Source of the DNA: Demequina rhizosphaerae
Lineage (GTDB): Bacteria > Actinomycetota > Actinomycetes > Actinomycetales > Demequinaceae
NCBI RefSeq assembly: GCF_000971255.1
Contig: NZ_BBMC01000007.1
Span: 1 to 64,000, forward strand
Direction: 5' to 3'
Length of the DNA: 64,000 nt
The notes below the pieces were generated by a model. It saw only the letters and a program-made list of their open reading frames with translations, made no database searches and was not told where the DNA came from. This document shows positions 63,494-64,000 of this stretch, one piece after another. The translations under genes and the position numbers were made by a program. The stretch's first letter is position 1. Each line of letters opens with the position of its first letter.

Positions 63494-64000
63494 ATGGATG
63501 CCTCCGACTCGTCCGAGGACGTGCGCGCGCGATGGTCGGCCGGCCTGCGCGAGGCGGCGGCCCACGCGTACGCGGCGGGGCACGGCGCCGAGCCGCCCGC
63601 GCCGCAGCCGACCCGCTGGCGCCTCGACGCCCGCACCGCGGTCACCGCCGCAGCGGTGATCGCGATCCTCGCGGCCGTCGGGTGGTGGGGCCTGCGCGGC
63701 GAGCCCGCCGCGCCGCTCGTCGCGAGCCCCTCGCCGAGCGCGAGCGCATCCGCCGCGGCTCCGGCGATGCTGATCGTGCACGTGAGCGGCGCGGTCCGGT
63801 CCGCGGGCCTGGTCGAGCTCGCCGCCGGATCGCGCGTCGCGGACGCCATCGAGCTCGCCGGCGGGCTACGCCGCCGGGCCGACGAGTCCTCGGTCAACCT
63901 CGCCCGGCCCGTGACGGACGGCGAGCACATCGTGGTGGGGCGCGTGAACCGCTCGGGGGAGCCCGTCGCCGCGCGCGAGCCAGGCCCGGTCGACCTCAAC
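63494..64000 (+). CDS. comEA: ComEA-like competence DNA receptor (5' part; runs off the window)
   Basis: 169 residues visible. A cytoplasmic N-terminus (about 1-43), one TM helix (about 46-64, VTAAAVIAILAAVGWWGL), a Ser/Ala/Pro linker and an SLBB domain (about 86-140; VHVSGAVRSAGLVELAAGSR). The window ends at PVDLN, exactly where the helix-hairpin-helix DNA-binding domain of ComEA should start. In Gram-positives it binds incoming double-stranded DNA at the surface and is normally followed by comEC. TAGCGT six bases before the ATG suggests a leaderless mRNA. Confidence 0.85.
   Translation, partial: MDASDSSEDVRARWSAGLREAAAHAYAAGHGAEPPAPQPTRWRLDARTAVTAAAVIAILAAVGWWGLRGEPAAPLVASPSPSASASAAAPAMLIVHVSGAVRSAGLVELAAGSRVADAIELAGGLRRRADESSVNLARPVTDGEHIVVGRVNRSGEPVAAREPGPVDLN

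Overview
The window is high-GC DNA (roughly 70 % or more) with dense, often overlapping genes. Typical markers are a hemC-hemD-hemB-hemL block, the CE1758/CE1759 luciferase-like monooxygenase pair, a 13E12/DUF222 HNH protein, many apparently leaderless starts and a two-domain CysG. Together they indicate an actinobacterium, most likely a free-living, polysaccharide-degrading member of the Micrococcales. The genus cannot be fixed from the sequence alone.

Layout. 0-0.8 kb: frameshifted IS30-family transposase remnant. 0.9-5 kb: two tandem secreted GH43 arabinanases. 5.1-8 kb: zinc alcohol dehydrogenase and a KstD-like flavoprotein behind a promoter with two strong operators. 8.1-14.6 kb: SGNH hydrolase, tandem NUDIX pair, DHA2 efflux pump, a probable methyltransferase, a Rossmann reductase and glycerate kinase. 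14.6-17.8 kb: two cytoplasmic GH43 enzymes. 17.8-21 kb: MarR-controlled FMN monooxygenase operon. 21-26.3 kb: fructosamine kinase-like gene, MFS, GH3 glycosidase and a divergent TetR. 26.3-27.8 kb: tandem DoxX-like membrane proteins. 27.8-30.9 kb: SGNH hydrolase and two GT4 glycosyltransferases. 31-33.6 kb: CopC, MntR-type regulator and MFS. 33.6-39.7 kb: haem and sirohaem genes. 39.7-50.8 kb: molybdenum cofactor genes and a ModABC transporter, in two convergent halves separated by HNH, NAD(P)-binding and GyrI-like genes. 50.9-54.9 kb: PH-domain protein and an ATP-grasp/alpha-E/transglutaminase operon. 54.9-59.7 kb: three secreted surface proteins. 59.9-64 kb: leuS, degV and the start of comEA.

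How the genes work together. The secreted arabinanases would release arabino-oligosaccharides, which the cytoplasmic GH43 enzymes could finish; three GH43 promoters carry the same LacI-like operator overlapping the -10, so they look like one regulon. The haem genes take glutamate-1-semialdehyde to uroporphyrinogen III, and CysG plus CbiX divert it to sirohaem. ModABC would supply molybdate to the MoaA/C/D/E, MogA, MoeA and MoeB-like set.

The most unusual feature is not a gene. The 10-mer GGACGATGCG occurs 42 times exactly, 21 on each strand, about once per 1.5 kb. By base composition well under one copy is expected. It occurs in all three reading frames in both protein orientations and in intergenic gaps, and it keeps codons that the genes otherwise avoid. 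This density and lack of strand polarity resemble the DNA uptake sequences of Neisseria and Haemophilus. A comEA competence gene begins at the right edge of the window.
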